From Streptomyces xanthochromogenes (GTDB lineage: Bacteria; Actinomycetota; Actinomycetes; Streptomycetales; Streptomycetaceae), in assembly GCF_014650455.1 (NCBI RefSeq), contig NZ_BMUZ01000019.1, positions 1 through 64,000 on the forward strand: a stretch of 64,000 bases of DNA, in the 5' to 3' direction. Below, piece by piece: positions 50,424 to 59,131 of the stretch. Position 1 is the stretch's first letter; each line of letters begins with the position of its first letter. The position numbers and the translations under genes were made by a program. The notes under the pieces are model-generated. The model was not told the origin of the DNA. It searched no databases and saw only the letters and a list, made by a program, of their open reading frames with translations.

Positions 50424-52646
50424 CTAGGCGGCCGGTTTCGGAGGCTGTGCGGGACCTTCGGGGTCGAGTCTGGGGAGCCGACGGTCCAGCCAGGCGGGAA
50501 TCCACCAGTTGGCGCGGCCGAAGAGGTACATCGTCGCGGGCACGAGCAGCAGGCGGACGACCGTCGCGTCGACGATCACACTCACGCCGAGGCCGAGCGC
50601 GAGCATCTTCACCACGACGTTCGGGGAGAGCATGAACGCCAGGAAGACGCTGGTCATGATGAGCGCCGCACAGGTGATGACGCGCGCCGTGGCGGCGAGG
50701 CCGGTGGCGACGGAGAGGTGGTTGTCGCCGCGGTGCAGCCATGTTTCGCGGATGCGGGCCAGCAGGAAGACCTCGTAGTCCATCGAGAGCCCGAAGATGA
50801 TCGCGAACATCATCATCGGCACGTAGGACTCGATCGGCACCTTCTCGCCGACGCCCAACAGCGAGCCGCCCCAGCCCCATTGGAAGACCGCGACCACCAC
50901 ACCGTAGGCCGCGGCGATGGAGAACAGGTTCAGGACGGCAGCCTTGAGCGCCACCAGCGGGCTGCGGAAGACGCAGAGCAGCAGGACGAACGCGGCGGCG
51001 ACGACCACGCCGATGATCAGCGGCAGTTTCGCCACGAGGGTGTCGGTGAACGTCTGCCCCGAGACCGTGGGTCCCGTGACATAGCCGGTGGCACCGGTGC
51101 CGGAGAGGGCGTCGGGCACGGTGTGGTCCTCAAGGGTGTGGATCAGGTCGGTGGTGGCCCGGTCCTGCGGGCCGGTCGCCAGAGTGACCGTGCTGACCAG
51201 CAGGGCGTGGTCGGGGGTGGGCTTGGGGGGCGTCACGGACGCGACGCCGGGGGCCGCCGACAGATCGTGCTGCAGAGTGGTGGCGAGGGCCTGGCTCTGG
51301 GACGGGTCGGCGGCCTGCTCGCTGTCGAGCTTGGCGACGACGGTGATCGGCCCGTTGGCGCCGGGTCCGAAGCCCTGGCTGATGAGGTCGTAGGCCCGCC
51401 GGTCGGTACTGGAGGTGGGCTGGGCCCCGGCGTCGATGTGGCCCAGGTGCAGCGAGCCGACCGGGATGGCGAGAACGCCGAGCACGACCAGGCCCGCCAC
51501 GAGGAAGAGCCAGGGGCTGCGGCCGACCCGGGCGGCCCAGCGGTGCCAGACGTCGTTGGTGCCGGTGGGTTCGGCGACCGGCGTACGGACGCGCAGGCGG
51601 TCGATGCGGCGGCCGAGCAGGCCCAGGAGGGCGGGGGTGAGCGTCACGGATGCGGCAGCCGCGACGATCACGGTCAGCCCCGCCGCCGCACCCAGGGTGC
51701 CGATGAAGCTCATGCCCGAGACGTACAGGCCGGCCAGCGCAATGGCCACGGTCGCGGCGGCGACCAGGACGGACCGCCCACTGGTGGCCACGGTGCGGCC
51801 GACCGCCTCGGCGGGGTCGAGGCCATGGCCGGCGCCCCCGATCTCGTCGGTGCCGAGGAGTGCTCGGTAGCGGGTGGACAGGAACAGGGCGTAGTCGATG
51901 CCGACGCCCAGGCCCATCATCGCGGCCAGCGTCGGGGCGGCCTCTCCGAAGCTGAACTGGGCGGCGAGCAGGCCGAGTCCGGCGAGGCCGACGGCGAGAC
52001 CGAGGACGGCGGTCACGAGCGGCAGCGCCGCGGCCGCGACGCTGCCGAAACCGATCAGGAGCACCAGGAGGGCGACGCCGAGGCCGATCATCTCCGAGGT
52101 CAGGTCGGCGGCCTTCGGTGCGGCCAACTGCCCGAGCGGATCGCCGTATTCGACCTCCACGTGATCGGCGCGCAGCGGCTGCACGGCGGTGTCGACCTTG
52201 CCGACGTACGAGTGGTCGAAGCCGGCGGGGTTGCTGGTGAACGTGACGCCGATCTGGGCGATGTCGCCGTGCGGCGAGACGGCCCCGGGGGTGGTGAGCG
52301 GATCGTTCACGGAGACCACGTCGGGCAGACGCTTGAGGTTGTTCACCGCCGCCTCGACCGATGCCTGGTGGTTGGCGACCGAGCCCTGATCGGACTTGAT
52401 CACGATCGGGGCGGTGGTTCCGGACGTACCGCCGTGGGCCTTGAGCAGGTCCGCGCCGGTCTGGGTGCTGGTGCCGGGCAGCGAGAAACTGTCCGCGAAG
52501 CTTCCGCCCCACCGCCCGTGGGCCACGCCGATCACGACGAGCAGGACGAGCCAGCCCACGACGACCCGCCAGGCGTGCCGGGCACACCAGCTTCCGAGGC
52601 GGTGCAGCAGTCCGGTGCCGGGTTCTGCGGGCGAGTCGTTCTTCAT
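50424..52646 (-). CDS. MMPL/RND-type membrane transporter
   Basis: A 740-residue exporter with ATG 52646 (GTG 52655 possible). It has the 2 x (1+5) helix layout: helix 1 (VVVGWLVLLVVIGVAHG), a ~130-residue external domain, five helices including GLGVGIDYALFLSTRYR (the proton-relay Asp-Tyr pair), then the second half with a similar loop and FGLSMDYEVFLLARIRE. MMPL proteins export lipids or act as drug pumps. The neighbour DoxX gene is upstream on the same strand, 220 nt away. No regulator is adjacent. Confidence 0.93.
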   Translation of the reverse strand: MKNDSPAEPGTGLLHRLGSWCARHAWRVVVGWLVLLVVIGVAHGRWGGSFADSFSLPGTSTQTGADLLKAHGGTSGTTAPIVIKSDQGSVANHQASVEAAVNNLKRLPDVVSVNDPLTTPGAVSPHGDIAQIGVTFTSNPAGFDHSYVGKVDTAVQPLRADHVEVEYGDPLGQLAAPKAADLTSEMIGLGVALLVLLIGFGSVAAAALPLVTAVLGLAVGLAGLGLLAAQFSFGEAAPTLAAMMGLGVGIDYALFLSTRYRALLGTDEIGGAGHGLDPAEAVGRTVATSGRSVLVAAATVAIALAGLYVSGMSFIGTLGAAAGLTVIVAAAASVTLTPALLGLLGRRIDRLRVRTPVAEPTGTNDVWHRWAARVGRSPWLFLVAGLVVLGVLAIPVGSLHLGHIDAGAQPTSSTDRRAYDLISQGFGPGANGPITVVAKLDSEQAADPSQSQALATTLQHDLSAAPGVASVTPPKPTPDHALLVSTVTLATGPQDRATTDLIHTLEDHTVPDALSGTGATGYVTGPTVSGQTFTDTLVAKLPLIIGVVVAAAFVLLLCVFRSPLVALKAAVLNLFSIAAAYGVVVAVFQWGWGGSLLGVGEKVPIESYVPMMMFAIIFGLSMDYEVFLLARIRETWLHRGDNHLSVATGLAATARVITCAALIMTSVFLAFMLSPNVVVKMLALGLGVSVIVDATVVRLLLVPATMYLFGRANWWIPAWLDRRLPRLDPEGPAQPPKPAA

Positions 52647-52784
52647 GGTCGTGACCCTGTCTGCCGTGCGAGGAGAGCCGCGGCGCACTGTTCGGGACGG
52701 AAGGGAAGGGGGGAGGTGGGAGGGAGGGGCGGAGACGCGAGGAGGGAGGGGCGACACCGGCCCGGGCGGGCGCCTGGGGACCCG

Positions 52785-52804
52785 GGGGGGGCCGGGGGGG
52801 GGGG
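52785..52804 (+). repeat. G8-CC-G10 homopolymer tract upstream of the MMPL gene
   Basis: Runs of eight (52785-52792) and ten (52795-52804) consecutive guanines on the plus strand within a broadly G-rich block (about 52690-52805) in the MMPL 5' region. The tract can form quadruplex DNA and is prone to length change. Confidence 0.85.
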
Positions 52805-52865
52805 CCGCTGCCGCTCGGCTCGGGCGGAGGCCTCGGCTCCGTCCTGCGGCCGGGGGCCGGGGGCC

Positions 52866-53414
52866 TCAGCCGAAGGTCTCGACTCCGTCCTGCTCCTGGT
52901 CCTGCTCGCGCTCCTGGTTCCTGGCTCGGCGTCCGACCACGGCCGCGGCCGCCACGGCGCTGCCGAGGAAGGCGAGGGCGACGGTCCAGGGCTGGTCCAG
53001 TACGTGATCCGTTGCGTGGTCGAGTGAGTAGCGCCCCGCGCCCGCGAGGCCGATCGCGGCGGCGGTGAAGCCGAGGAACGCCGGGTACTCGAAGCCGCCG
53101 CCCTGGGCGAAGAAGCCCGCCGGCGCATGGACGGCCACGGCGCCCGCCATGGCCCCGGCCGCCGCCGCTCCGGCGGCCGGGGTGGCGAGGCCCAGGGTCA
53201 GCAGGGCGCCGCCGCCCATCTCGCCGAGCCCGGCGGCGACGGCGCTCTGCTTGCCGGGGGTGAAGCCCATGTGTTCCATGGCCGCCGCGGTGCCTTCGAG
53301 CCCGCCGCCGCCGAAGCAGCCGAAGAGCTTCTGGGCGCCGTGGGCCATCAGGACCGCGCCGGTGCCGGCCCGCAGCACGAGCAGTCCGAGGTCGCGTCGG
53401 TTGAGGCAGGTCAT
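52866..53414 (-). CDS. DoxX-family membrane protein
   Basis: A 182-residue protein with four membrane helices. Typical DoxX features: LGLLVLRAGTGAVLMAHGAQKLFGCFGG near the start, GFTPGK, GLGEMGGGALLTLGLATPAAG and HAPAGFF...EYPAF. The C-terminal 20 residues are charged (RRARNQEREQDQEQDG). Members take part in redox or membrane stress responses in Actinobacteria; the exact role is unknown. Upstream of MMPL on the same strand but separated by the G-rich region. Confidence 0.9.
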   Translation of the reverse strand: MTCLNRRDLGLLVLRAGTGAVLMAHGAQKLFGCFGGGGLEGTAAAMEHMGFTPGKQSAVAAGLGEMGGGALLTLGLATPAAGAAAAGAMAGAVAVHAPAGFFAQGGGFEYPAFLGFTAAAIGLAGAGRYSLDHATDHVLDQPWTVALAFLGSAVAAAAVVGRRARNQEREQDQEQDGVETFG

Positions 53415-53585
53415 GGCGTCTCCCAGGGCGTGCGGCGGTGGACTCGGGATCCACTCTCCGGGGCACGCGGCTGCGACCCTCAGCGTTGCTGGGCCGTACG
53501 GGTCACGGCCCCGGCGGCGCGGCGCCCCGCACGGCCGGTGCGGGCCACCCCGGCCCGCACCGAAGCACCCGCTCCCCCGCGACCC

Positions 53586-54527
53586 TCAGCGCTGGGCCTC
53601 GCCCTGGGCTATCTCGATGCCCCCGTGCAGATCCGCGGCGGCCTCGACCGCCGAGGCCGCCGAGGCGCACAGGCAGCCGAGCAGGACCGCCGCTATGAGC
53701 CGGGCGCCGCGCGAGCGGGGCAGCCTGGGCGCGGGGCGGCGGTCGAGCAGGGCCGCGACCCTGCGCGGGACCGGACCGACCGCCGCGGCCAGCACCGCGC
53801 GGGGGCGGGCCGCGCTCGGTTCGGCGGCGCGTGTGGCGAGGGCGGCGCGGCCGATCGCCCGGGCGGCGAGCTTACGGTCGCCCACGGCCCCGGCGGCGTA
53901 CTCGTCGGCGGCCCGTTCCAGGGCGTAGGCGAGCGGGGCACGCAGCGAGCGCAGCGACGGATGGCAGTGCGCGGCGAGTTCGGCGGCGGCCAGGAACAGA
54001 TGATGGCGGCTCTTGAGGTGGGCCCGCTCATGGGCGAACAGGGCCTCGCGCTCGGCGGGGCCGAGGGCGCGCAGCATGCCGGTGGTGACGACGATGCGGC
54101 CGGGGCGGCCGGGCAGCGCGTAGGCATCCGGTGTCGGGTCGCGCAGCACGGCGAGCTCACCGGTGCCGGGCGTCAACCGGCCGTGGGCGGCACGCAGTTC
54201 GGCCAGGTGGCGACGGGCGGTGCGGATCAGGGCCACGCACGAGGCGGCGACGAGACCGGCCGCGGTGGCCGCCGCGGGGAAGGCGAGCCAGGTCGGGAGC
54301 GCGTCCAGCGGGGACGTCAGGTCTTCGAGCGAGGCGAAGAAGGGCAACCGGAGCGCGCCGGCCAGCGCGATCAGGCCGAGGGCGGCCGTCGAGCAGGCGG
54401 CGAGGCCGGTGGCCGCGGCGGCCAGCAGCCAGGCCGCGGGCCGGGGCGGCAGGGCCTCGGCGAGCCTGCGGGCGGCGGGCACCGCGAGGAACGGCACGAG
54501 GAGCGGGATCCAGACCGAGAAGATCAT
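53586..54527 (-). CDS. M56 (BlaR1-like) membrane metallopeptidase
   Basis: A 313-residue protein, ATG 54527 overlapping the BlaI-type stop (ATGA). Three or four membrane helices surround a zinc-peptidase domain with the HExxH motif HERAH (ALFAHERAHLKSRHHLFLA) and a downstream Glu in ERAADEYAAG. There is no penicillin-binding sensor domain as in BlaR1, so this is the minimal M56 type common in Streptomyces. It probably cleaves the paired BlaI-type repressor on a membrane signal. Confidence 0.9.
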   Translation of the reverse strand: MIFSVWIPLLVPFLAVPAARRLAEALPPRPAAWLLAAAATGLAACSTAALGLIALAGALRLPFFASLEDLTSPLDALPTWLAFPAAATAAGLVAASCVALIRTARRHLAELRAAHGRLTPGTGELAVLRDPTPDAYALPGRPGRIVVTTGMLRALGPAEREALFAHERAHLKSRHHLFLAAAELAAHCHPSLRSLRAPLAYALERAADEYAAGAVGDRKLAARAIGRAALATRAAEPSAARPRAVLAAAVGPVPRRVAALLDRRPAPRLPRSRGARLIAAVLLGCLCASAASAVEAAADLHGGIEIAQGEAQR

Positions 54528-54919
54528 TGCCCGTCGCCCCCGGACTCCTCCAGGAGGGAGCGCAGCAGTTGTTCGTCCTCGTCGCTGAGCTGGGAGACGA
54601 AACGGGCGAGGACCGTGGAGCGGTCCTCCTCCTTGGCCAGTTCGGTGTGCATACGGCGGGCGGTGAGGCCCGGCGCGTCCTCCGTGGGGGTGTACGCGTA
54701 GCCGCGCCCGACACGCGTGCGGGTGACGGCGCCCTTGTCGTGGAGGCGCGAGAGGATCGTGGTCACGGTGGTGCGGGCGAGGCGACCGCCGAGTTCCGTC
54801 TGGACCTCGCCCGGGGTCAGGGGCGCATCCGCGGCCCAGAGCGCGGCCAGGACCCCGGCTTCCAGTTCGCCCGCGGGGCGTCGTCCGTCCCCGTGTCCGG
54901 CGTCTCCCGTGACCGTCAT
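54524..54919 (-). CDS. BlaI/MecI/CopY-type repressor
   Basis: A 131-residue winged-helix repressor; ATG 54919 has GGGAGGAG upstream. The DNA-binding part is LEAGVLAALWAADAPLTPGEVQTELGGRLARTTVTTILSRLHDKGAVTRTRVGRGYAYTP; the C-terminal helices (RFVSQLSDEDEQLLRSLL) dimerise. Inactivation in this family is by proteolytic cut in the linker, presumably by the M56 peptidase encoded next. Two operators lie just upstream. Confidence 0.94.
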   Translation of the reverse strand: MTVTGDAGHGDGRRPAGELEAGVLAALWAADAPLTPGEVQTELGGRLARTTVTTILSRLHDKGAVTRTRVGRGYAYTPTEDAPGLTARRMHTELAKEEDRSTVLARFVSQLSDEDEQLLRSLLEESGGDGQ

Positions 54920-54942
54920 GGAACGCTCCTCCCGCATCATTC

Positions 54943-54979
54943 GTCTACAGTGCTGTAGACCGTCTACATCACTGTAGTC
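54943..54979. promoter_or_regulatory. Two BlaI-type operators
   Basis: GTCTACAGTGCTGTAGAC (54943-54960) is a near-perfect dyad; GTCTACATCACTGTAGTC (54962-54979) is a second copy with 19-bp spacing. Both carry the CTACA/TGTAG half-sites of BlaI family operators. They lie between the BlaI gene and the divergent dedA gene and may control both. Confidence 0.85.
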
Positions 54980-55044
54980 AGCCGGGCCCGGTGCGTCCCC
55001 CGTGGACGAGCGGCCCGAACACCATTATGGGAGGGCCCACTGAC

Positions 55045-55716
55045 ATGGCTGTCGTACCCCTGTTCGCAGCGGCCCCACAGGCCGTGAACGTCCTCGACGC
55101 GGGCTCGCTGCTCGCCGCCTTCGGGGCCCTGGGCATCGCGGTGGTGCTCTTCGCGGAGACCGGTCTCCTCGTCGGCTTCCTGCTCCCGGGCGACTCCCTG
55201 CTCTTCACCGCGGGCCTGCTGTGCGTGCCCGGCGGCAGCGGACCCGTGACGCTCTCCCTGCCGCAGGTCCTGGTCTGCTCGGTGATCGGCGCGCTGGTCG
55301 GCGCCCAGGTGGGCTACTGGATCGGCCGCCGCGGCGGGCGCGCGCTGCTGGCCCGCAGCCGGTCCCGCAAGCTGCACGAGGGCGCGGCCCGGGCCGAGGA
55401 ACTGCTGGCCAAGTACGGACACGCGAAGGCGATCGTGCTGGCACGCTTCGTGCCGATCGTCCGCACGGTGCTCAACCCGCTCGCGGGGGCGCTCGGCGTA
55501 CCGGCCCGGGTCTTCGCCCTCTGGCAGGTCCTCGGCGGCCTCGTGTGGACCTGCGCGCTGGTCCTCGGCGGTTACGCGCTCGGCTCGTCCGTACCGAACA
55601 TCGACCACTACCTGCTGCCGCTCGTCGCGCTGGTCGTCGCCGTCTCGCTCATCCCGGTCGCCCTGGAGATCCTGCGTGCCCGCCGCGCGCGCACGGCCCC
55701 CGAGGACGCGCGCTGA
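55045..55716 (+). CDS. DedA/SNARE-associated-like membrane protein
   Basis: A 223-residue protein; ATG 55045 follows GGGAGGG (ATG 55027 is less likely). It has the DedA core: FAETGLLVGFLLPGDSLLFTAG, YWIGRRGGRALL and ARFVPIVRTVLNPLAGALGV, with about five membrane helices. DedA proteins are lipid scramblases or flippases, in some cases for undecaprenyl phosphate. First gene of a dedA-PAP2-PAP2 operon; its stop overlaps the next start by 1 nt (TGATG). Confidence 0.93.
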   Translation: MAVVPLFAAAPQAVNVLDAGSLLAAFGALGIAVVLFAETGLLVGFLLPGDSLLFTAGLLCVPGGSGPVTLSLPQVLVCSVIGALVGAQVGYWIGRRGGRALLARSRSRKLHEGAARAEELLAKYGHAKAIVLARFVPIVRTVLNPLAGALGVPARVFALWQVLGGLVWTCALVLGGYALGSSVPNIDHYLLPLVALVVAVSLIPVALEILRARRARTAPEDAR

Positions 55717-56297
55717 TGCACTTCGACGACGGCTTCTACACGTGGGTCACCGACCTGGCGCACCGCACGCCCGGCCCCGTGGACACGCTGATCGCGCTCT
55801 GGTCGGACTACGGGCTCGCACTGTTCGCGGTCCTGATGGTCCTCGCCTGGTGGCGGGCCCGGCCGCTCGGCACCGTCCGCACCGCCATGGCGCTCGCCGC
55901 CCCGTTCGTCGTCGTCGCGGCGTACGCGGTCAACGACCTCTTCAAGGCGGTCGTCCACGAGCAACGGCCCTGTCAGACGCTGCACACGCTGACCGTCGAG
56001 GCCTGTCCGCCGCTCGGCGACTGGTCGTTCCCCAGCAACCACGCGGCGATCGCCGCCGCGGCCGCGGCCGCCGTCCTGCTCACGGACCGGAAGCTGGGCG
56101 CGATCGCGGTTCCGGCCGCCCTCCTGATGGCGGCCTCACGGGTCTGGGTCGGGGCGCACTACCCGCACGACGTGGTGGTCGGCCTGGTGGTCGGAGCACT
56201 GGTCGGCCTCGTCCTCACGCTCGCCGCGCGCCGGGCGGCGCCCTTCGTGGAGCGGCTCGGCGACACCCGGCTGCGGCCGCTGGTGACGGCTCGATGA
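55716..56297 (+). CDS. PAP2-family lipid phosphatase (first of two)
   Basis: A 193-residue membrane phosphatase. All three motifs of the PAP2/UppP2 family are present: KAVVHEQRP, FPSNHAA and SRVWVGAHYPHD. About five to six helices place the active site outside. Substrates are likely polyprenyl or phosphatidate phosphates. Start overlaps dedA and its stop overlaps the next gene (ATGA), so the three are translationally coupled. Confidence 0.93.
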   Translation: MHFDDGFYTWVTDLAHRTPGPVDTLIALWSDYGLALFAVLMVLAWWRARPLGTVRTAMALAAPFVVVAAYAVNDLFKAVVHEQRPCQTLHTLTVEACPPLGDWSFPSNHAAIAAAAAAAVLLTDRKLGAIAVPAALLMAASRVWVGAHYPHDVVVGLVVGALVGLVLTLAARRAAPFVERLGDTRLRPLVTAR

Positions 56298-56983
56298 CGT
56301 CGGCCCGGCGCACGGGCATCGCGGCCTGCGGGCTGCTGTTCCTCCTGACGCCGCTCACGGTGCTCGTCGTCGTGCGGCACGGGGCGCCGCTGCCGGGCGA
56401 CCTCGCCCTGCACCGCTGGCCGCTCGACCACCGGCCGCCGGTCGCCGTGGCCGTGGCCCGCGCCGTCACCGCGACCGGCACCGGGGTGCTCCCCTACGCC
56501 CTGGCCGTCGTCGCGGGCCTGATCGCGGGCCGGAACAGCAGACAGCGCCGGTACGCCACTGCCGCCACGCTCGCGGTGCTCCTCGTCGGCCAAGGGGTGC
56601 GGTACGGCCTGATGGCGGCCGTCGCCCGCCCGCGCCCGGACGCCGTCGACTGGGCGACCACCGCGTCCGGCCACTCCTTCCCCTCCGGGCACACCGCCAC
56701 GAGCGCGCTCACGGCGGGCCTCCTGATCTGGGCGGTGCTGACCCGCTCCCGCCTGTCCGCCGCCCGGTTCACGGTCGCCCTGCTCGTCCTGTGGGCGGTC
56801 GCCGTCGGCCTCTCGCGGGTCTACCTGGGGGTGCACTGGGCGAGCGACGTGTTGGGCGGCTGGCTGTTCGCCGCCCTCTGGCTCGCCCTCGCTTCACTGG
56901 CGGCGGCCCCTCTCGTACGCACCCTGGGAACCGTCGGTCCCCCACCGGCCCGGGATTCCCCTTCGCGCACTCAACTCCCCTGA
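56294..56983 (+). CDS. PAP2-family lipid phosphatase (second of two)
   Basis: A 229-residue membrane protein from ATG 56294. Motifs: VARPRPDAVDW (lysine of motif 1 replaced, RxxP kept), SFPSGHTATSALTAG and SRVYLGVHWASDVLGG. It is more typical of the larger PAP2 branch than its neighbour; the two are not recent duplicates. With DedA, which moves lipid carriers, a role in recycling undecaprenyl pyrophosphate is plausible. Confidence 0.92.
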   Translation: MTSARRTGIAACGLLFLLTPLTVLVVVRHGAPLPGDLALHRWPLDHRPPVAVAVARAVTATGTGVLPYALAVVAGLIAGRNSRQRRYATAATLAVLLVGQGVRYGLMAAVARPRPDAVDWATTASGHSFPSGHTATSALTAGLLIWAVLTRSRLSAARFTVALLVLWAVAVGLSRVYLGVHWASDVLGGWLFAALWLALASLAAAPLVRTLGTVGPPPARDSPSRTQLP

Positions 56984-57053
56984 GGAAACAGCCCGTTCGG
57001 TCACCGAGTGTCAACCGCCCCACCCTCGGCCCCCGTTCGCTCCCCTCCGTGGT

Positions 57054-57254
57054 TCAGCAGGCGGCCATGCAGGCTCCGCAGTAGCGGTCGGCATCGCTCA
57101 AGTCCGGCTTCGGCGGCTTCGCGGCCTCATGGCGGTCGAGGCTGCGGCCGCACAGCGTGGTCGGGTCGTCGGTGCTCATCACGTGCCACAGGAGCGCGTC
57201 CCGCCCCTCCTCGCCCGCCCGGCCGAGAACCGCTTCCGCTCGCAGTTCACGCAT
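57054..57254 (-). CDS. 66-residue cysteine-containing protein
   Basis: ATG 57254 has GGAGGGAG upstream. The sequence ends TTLCGRSLDRH, then DADRYCGACMAAC; the cysteines with a nearby histidine (LLWHVM) form a plausible small zinc site. No membrane helix. Small proteins with an initial WH, TTLCG and a final YCxxC are recognisable in Actinobacteria but without known role. Convergent with the PAP2 genes. Confidence 0.7.
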   Translation of the reverse strand: MRELRAEAVLGRAGEEGRDALLWHVMSTDDPTTLCGRSLDRHEAAKPPKPDLSDADRYCGACMAAC

Positions 57255-57559
57255 GATGTGCTCCCTCCGCCCCGGCCGCACCGGGGCCGCTTCGCGCTCC
57301 GAGCGCCGCGGCCGACCGGCGTGCGCGGCCGCGCGGAGCCGGCGCACCCTCGCACCGGCCGACCCGGCCGGGCCCGCTTCCCTGCACCGAGCAGACCCCG
57401 GTGCGAGGAAGCCCGCCTCCCGGCGCCTCCCGAACCGCTCCGCCGCATCCGGCGTGTTGCCCTTGACGGCATACATCCCCGCAGGATGTGACGGTCAGAC
57501 CCGATCCGGGCAAAGTACGGGAGCGGGCGCCCGTACGAGTGAGCGCGGCCGGACACCCG
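57255..57559. other. 305-nt intergenic region
   Basis: Upstream region of the small cysteine-protein gene and downstream of the lipoprotein gene. No gene or strong hairpin was recognised. Confidence 0.4.
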
Positions 57560-58828
57560 TCAACTGGGCGCTCCCGACGGCCCCTTGACGCCTGCGGTTC
57601 CGGCCGCCTTGAAGAAGGCGTTCCAGCCGCCCGGAGGCGCCTGCCCCACTTCCAGCGAGCGCAGCCGGTCGAGCACCCTGGGGTCCTGCACGTCCAGCCA
57701 GTCCACGAACTGACGGAACGACACCAGGCGTACGTCCTGCTTGCCGGCCATCCCCTTCAGCGCTTCCTCGACGGCATCCATGTAGATCCCGCCGTTCCAC
57801 TCCTCGAAGTGGTTGCCGATGTAGAAGGGCGCACGGTTGGTCTCGTACGCGCGCTTGAAGCCCGCCAGGTACGAGGCGGTGGCCTGCGCCCGCCAGGCGG
57901 GATAGCGGGACGGCATGCCCTTGGTGGTGTTCTTCGACTGGTTGGCGAGGATGTTGTAGTCCATCGACAGGACGTCGAAGGAATGGCCGGGGAACGGGAT
58001 GCCCTGCAGCGGAAGGTCCCATACGCCGTGGCGCTTCTCCGGCCACATCTGCCGGCCGCCGGGTGAGGAGGCGTCGTAGCGCCAGCCGCGTTCCTTCGCG
58101 GCGGGCAGCAGGTTGTCCTGGCCGAGCAGACAGGGTGTGCGGCCGCCGACGAGTTCCCTGTGGTAGTCGAACGGCAGCGGCTCCTCGTCCGTCCAGCCGG
58201 TGTTGGTGCGCCACTCGGTGACGAACGAGACCGCCTGGTCGATCTCGCTGTTCCACTGGGCCGGGGTCCAGTTGGCGACCGATCCCGAGCCGCCGCAGAA
58301 GTGGCCGTTGAAGTGCGTGCCGATCTCGTGACCCTCCGACCAGGCCTGCCTGGTGTACTTCAGCGTCTCCTTCAGGTGCGCGTCGCTGAGGTAGCCGATG
58401 TCGGAGGCGCCCACGGGGTTGTTCGGCGGCTGGTAGAGGCGCTTCTTCGACTCCGGGAGCAGATAGAGGCCGGAGAGGAAGAACGTCATCCCCGCCCCGT
58501 GGTTCCTGGCCAGTTCGAGGAAGCGCGGGAAGAGCCCGTTGCCGACCTCGCCCGCGCCGTCCCAGGAGAAGATCACGAACTGCGGCGGGGTCTCGCCGGG
58601 TTCGAGCGGAATGGGCTTGTCGGGCTGGTTCGGCTGCTTGCCCGTGTCCGCGGTCGAACCGTCACCGATCAACCTGGCCTGCGGCTTTGCGGGCTTCGCG
58701 GGGCCTTGCCCCGGGCGACTCGAACCGGCGGAGCCACCACCCCCCAGCGAGCCGCAGCCGGCCAGACCCGCCGCCGCGGCGGCCCCAAGTCCCGCGCCCA
58801 GCAATTCCCTTCGACCGATGTCCCGCAT
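57560..58828 (-). CDS. Polysaccharide-deacetylase-like lipoprotein, divergent
   Basis: A 422-residue exported protein; ATG 58828 has GGGAG upstream. The N terminus RDIGRRELLGAGLG with a lipobox LAGC suggests a Tat-exported lipoprotein. The fold is deacetylase-like: PPQFVIFSWDGAGEVG (a TFDDG-like strand with a single Asp), GAGMTFFLSGLYLL, WSEGHEIGTHFNGHFCGG (histidines of motif 2) and a closing YIGNHFEEWNGGIYMDA. Key residues differ from classical CE4 enzymes (DG instead of DDG), so the chemistry may differ. Such proteins are well spread in Streptomyces. Its gene is divergent from the SPFH operon. Confidence 0.78.
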   Translation of the reverse strand: MRDIGRRELLGAGLGAAAAAGLAGCGSLGGGGSAGSSRPGQGPAKPAKPQARLIGDGSTADTGKQPNQPDKPIPLEPGETPPQFVIFSWDGAGEVGNGLFPRFLELARNHGAGMTFFLSGLYLLPESKKRLYQPPNNPVGASDIGYLSDAHLKETLKYTRQAWSEGHEIGTHFNGHFCGGSGSVANWTPAQWNSEIDQAVSFVTEWRTNTGWTDEEPLPFDYHRELVGGRTPCLLGQDNLLPAAKERGWRYDASSPGGRQMWPEKRHGVWDLPLQGIPFPGHSFDVLSMDYNILANQSKNTTKGMPSRYPAWRAQATASYLAGFKRAYETNRAPFYIGNHFEEWNGGIYMDAVEEALKGMAGKQDVRLVSFRQFVDWLDVQDPRVLDRLRSLEVGQAPPGGWNAFFKAAGTAGVKGPSGAPS

Positions 58829-59073
58829 GCCAGCTCCCGTCACTCATCCCACGGACCCCAGATGTGTAGACCGGATGGTCATTAATTAACCCGATATCCC
58901 CCCATATTGAGCCGCCCGCCATACCACAAGGGGCGCGTCGTCACCACGCGTAATCACACACTCACCATGCGTCCACCGAGCCGCCGCGCGAGCACCGGGC
59001 GGTGCCGCCCCCACCCCGGCACCACCCCGCCAACTCGCGCCGGGACAAACAGCCTTCCCCCTTTCCCGTCACC

Positions 59074-59102
59074 TTGACGATAAAAAGCCGTGCCTCTATC
59101 GT
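59074..59102 (+). promoter_or_regulatory. Housekeeping-type promoter of the SPFH operon
   Basis: TTGACG (59074-59079), a 17-nt spacer and TATCGT (59097-59102) match the HrdB-type consensus and lie 29 nt before the start codon, the best promoter found in the window. Confidence 0.75.
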
Positions 59103-59131
59103 CTGACTGACGAAAAGAGAGGGGTTCCACC

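Noticed and set aside
50343..53027. An 894-codon open frame on the plus strand
   Set aside because: Antisense to the MMPL gene; no domain, composition typical of shadows.
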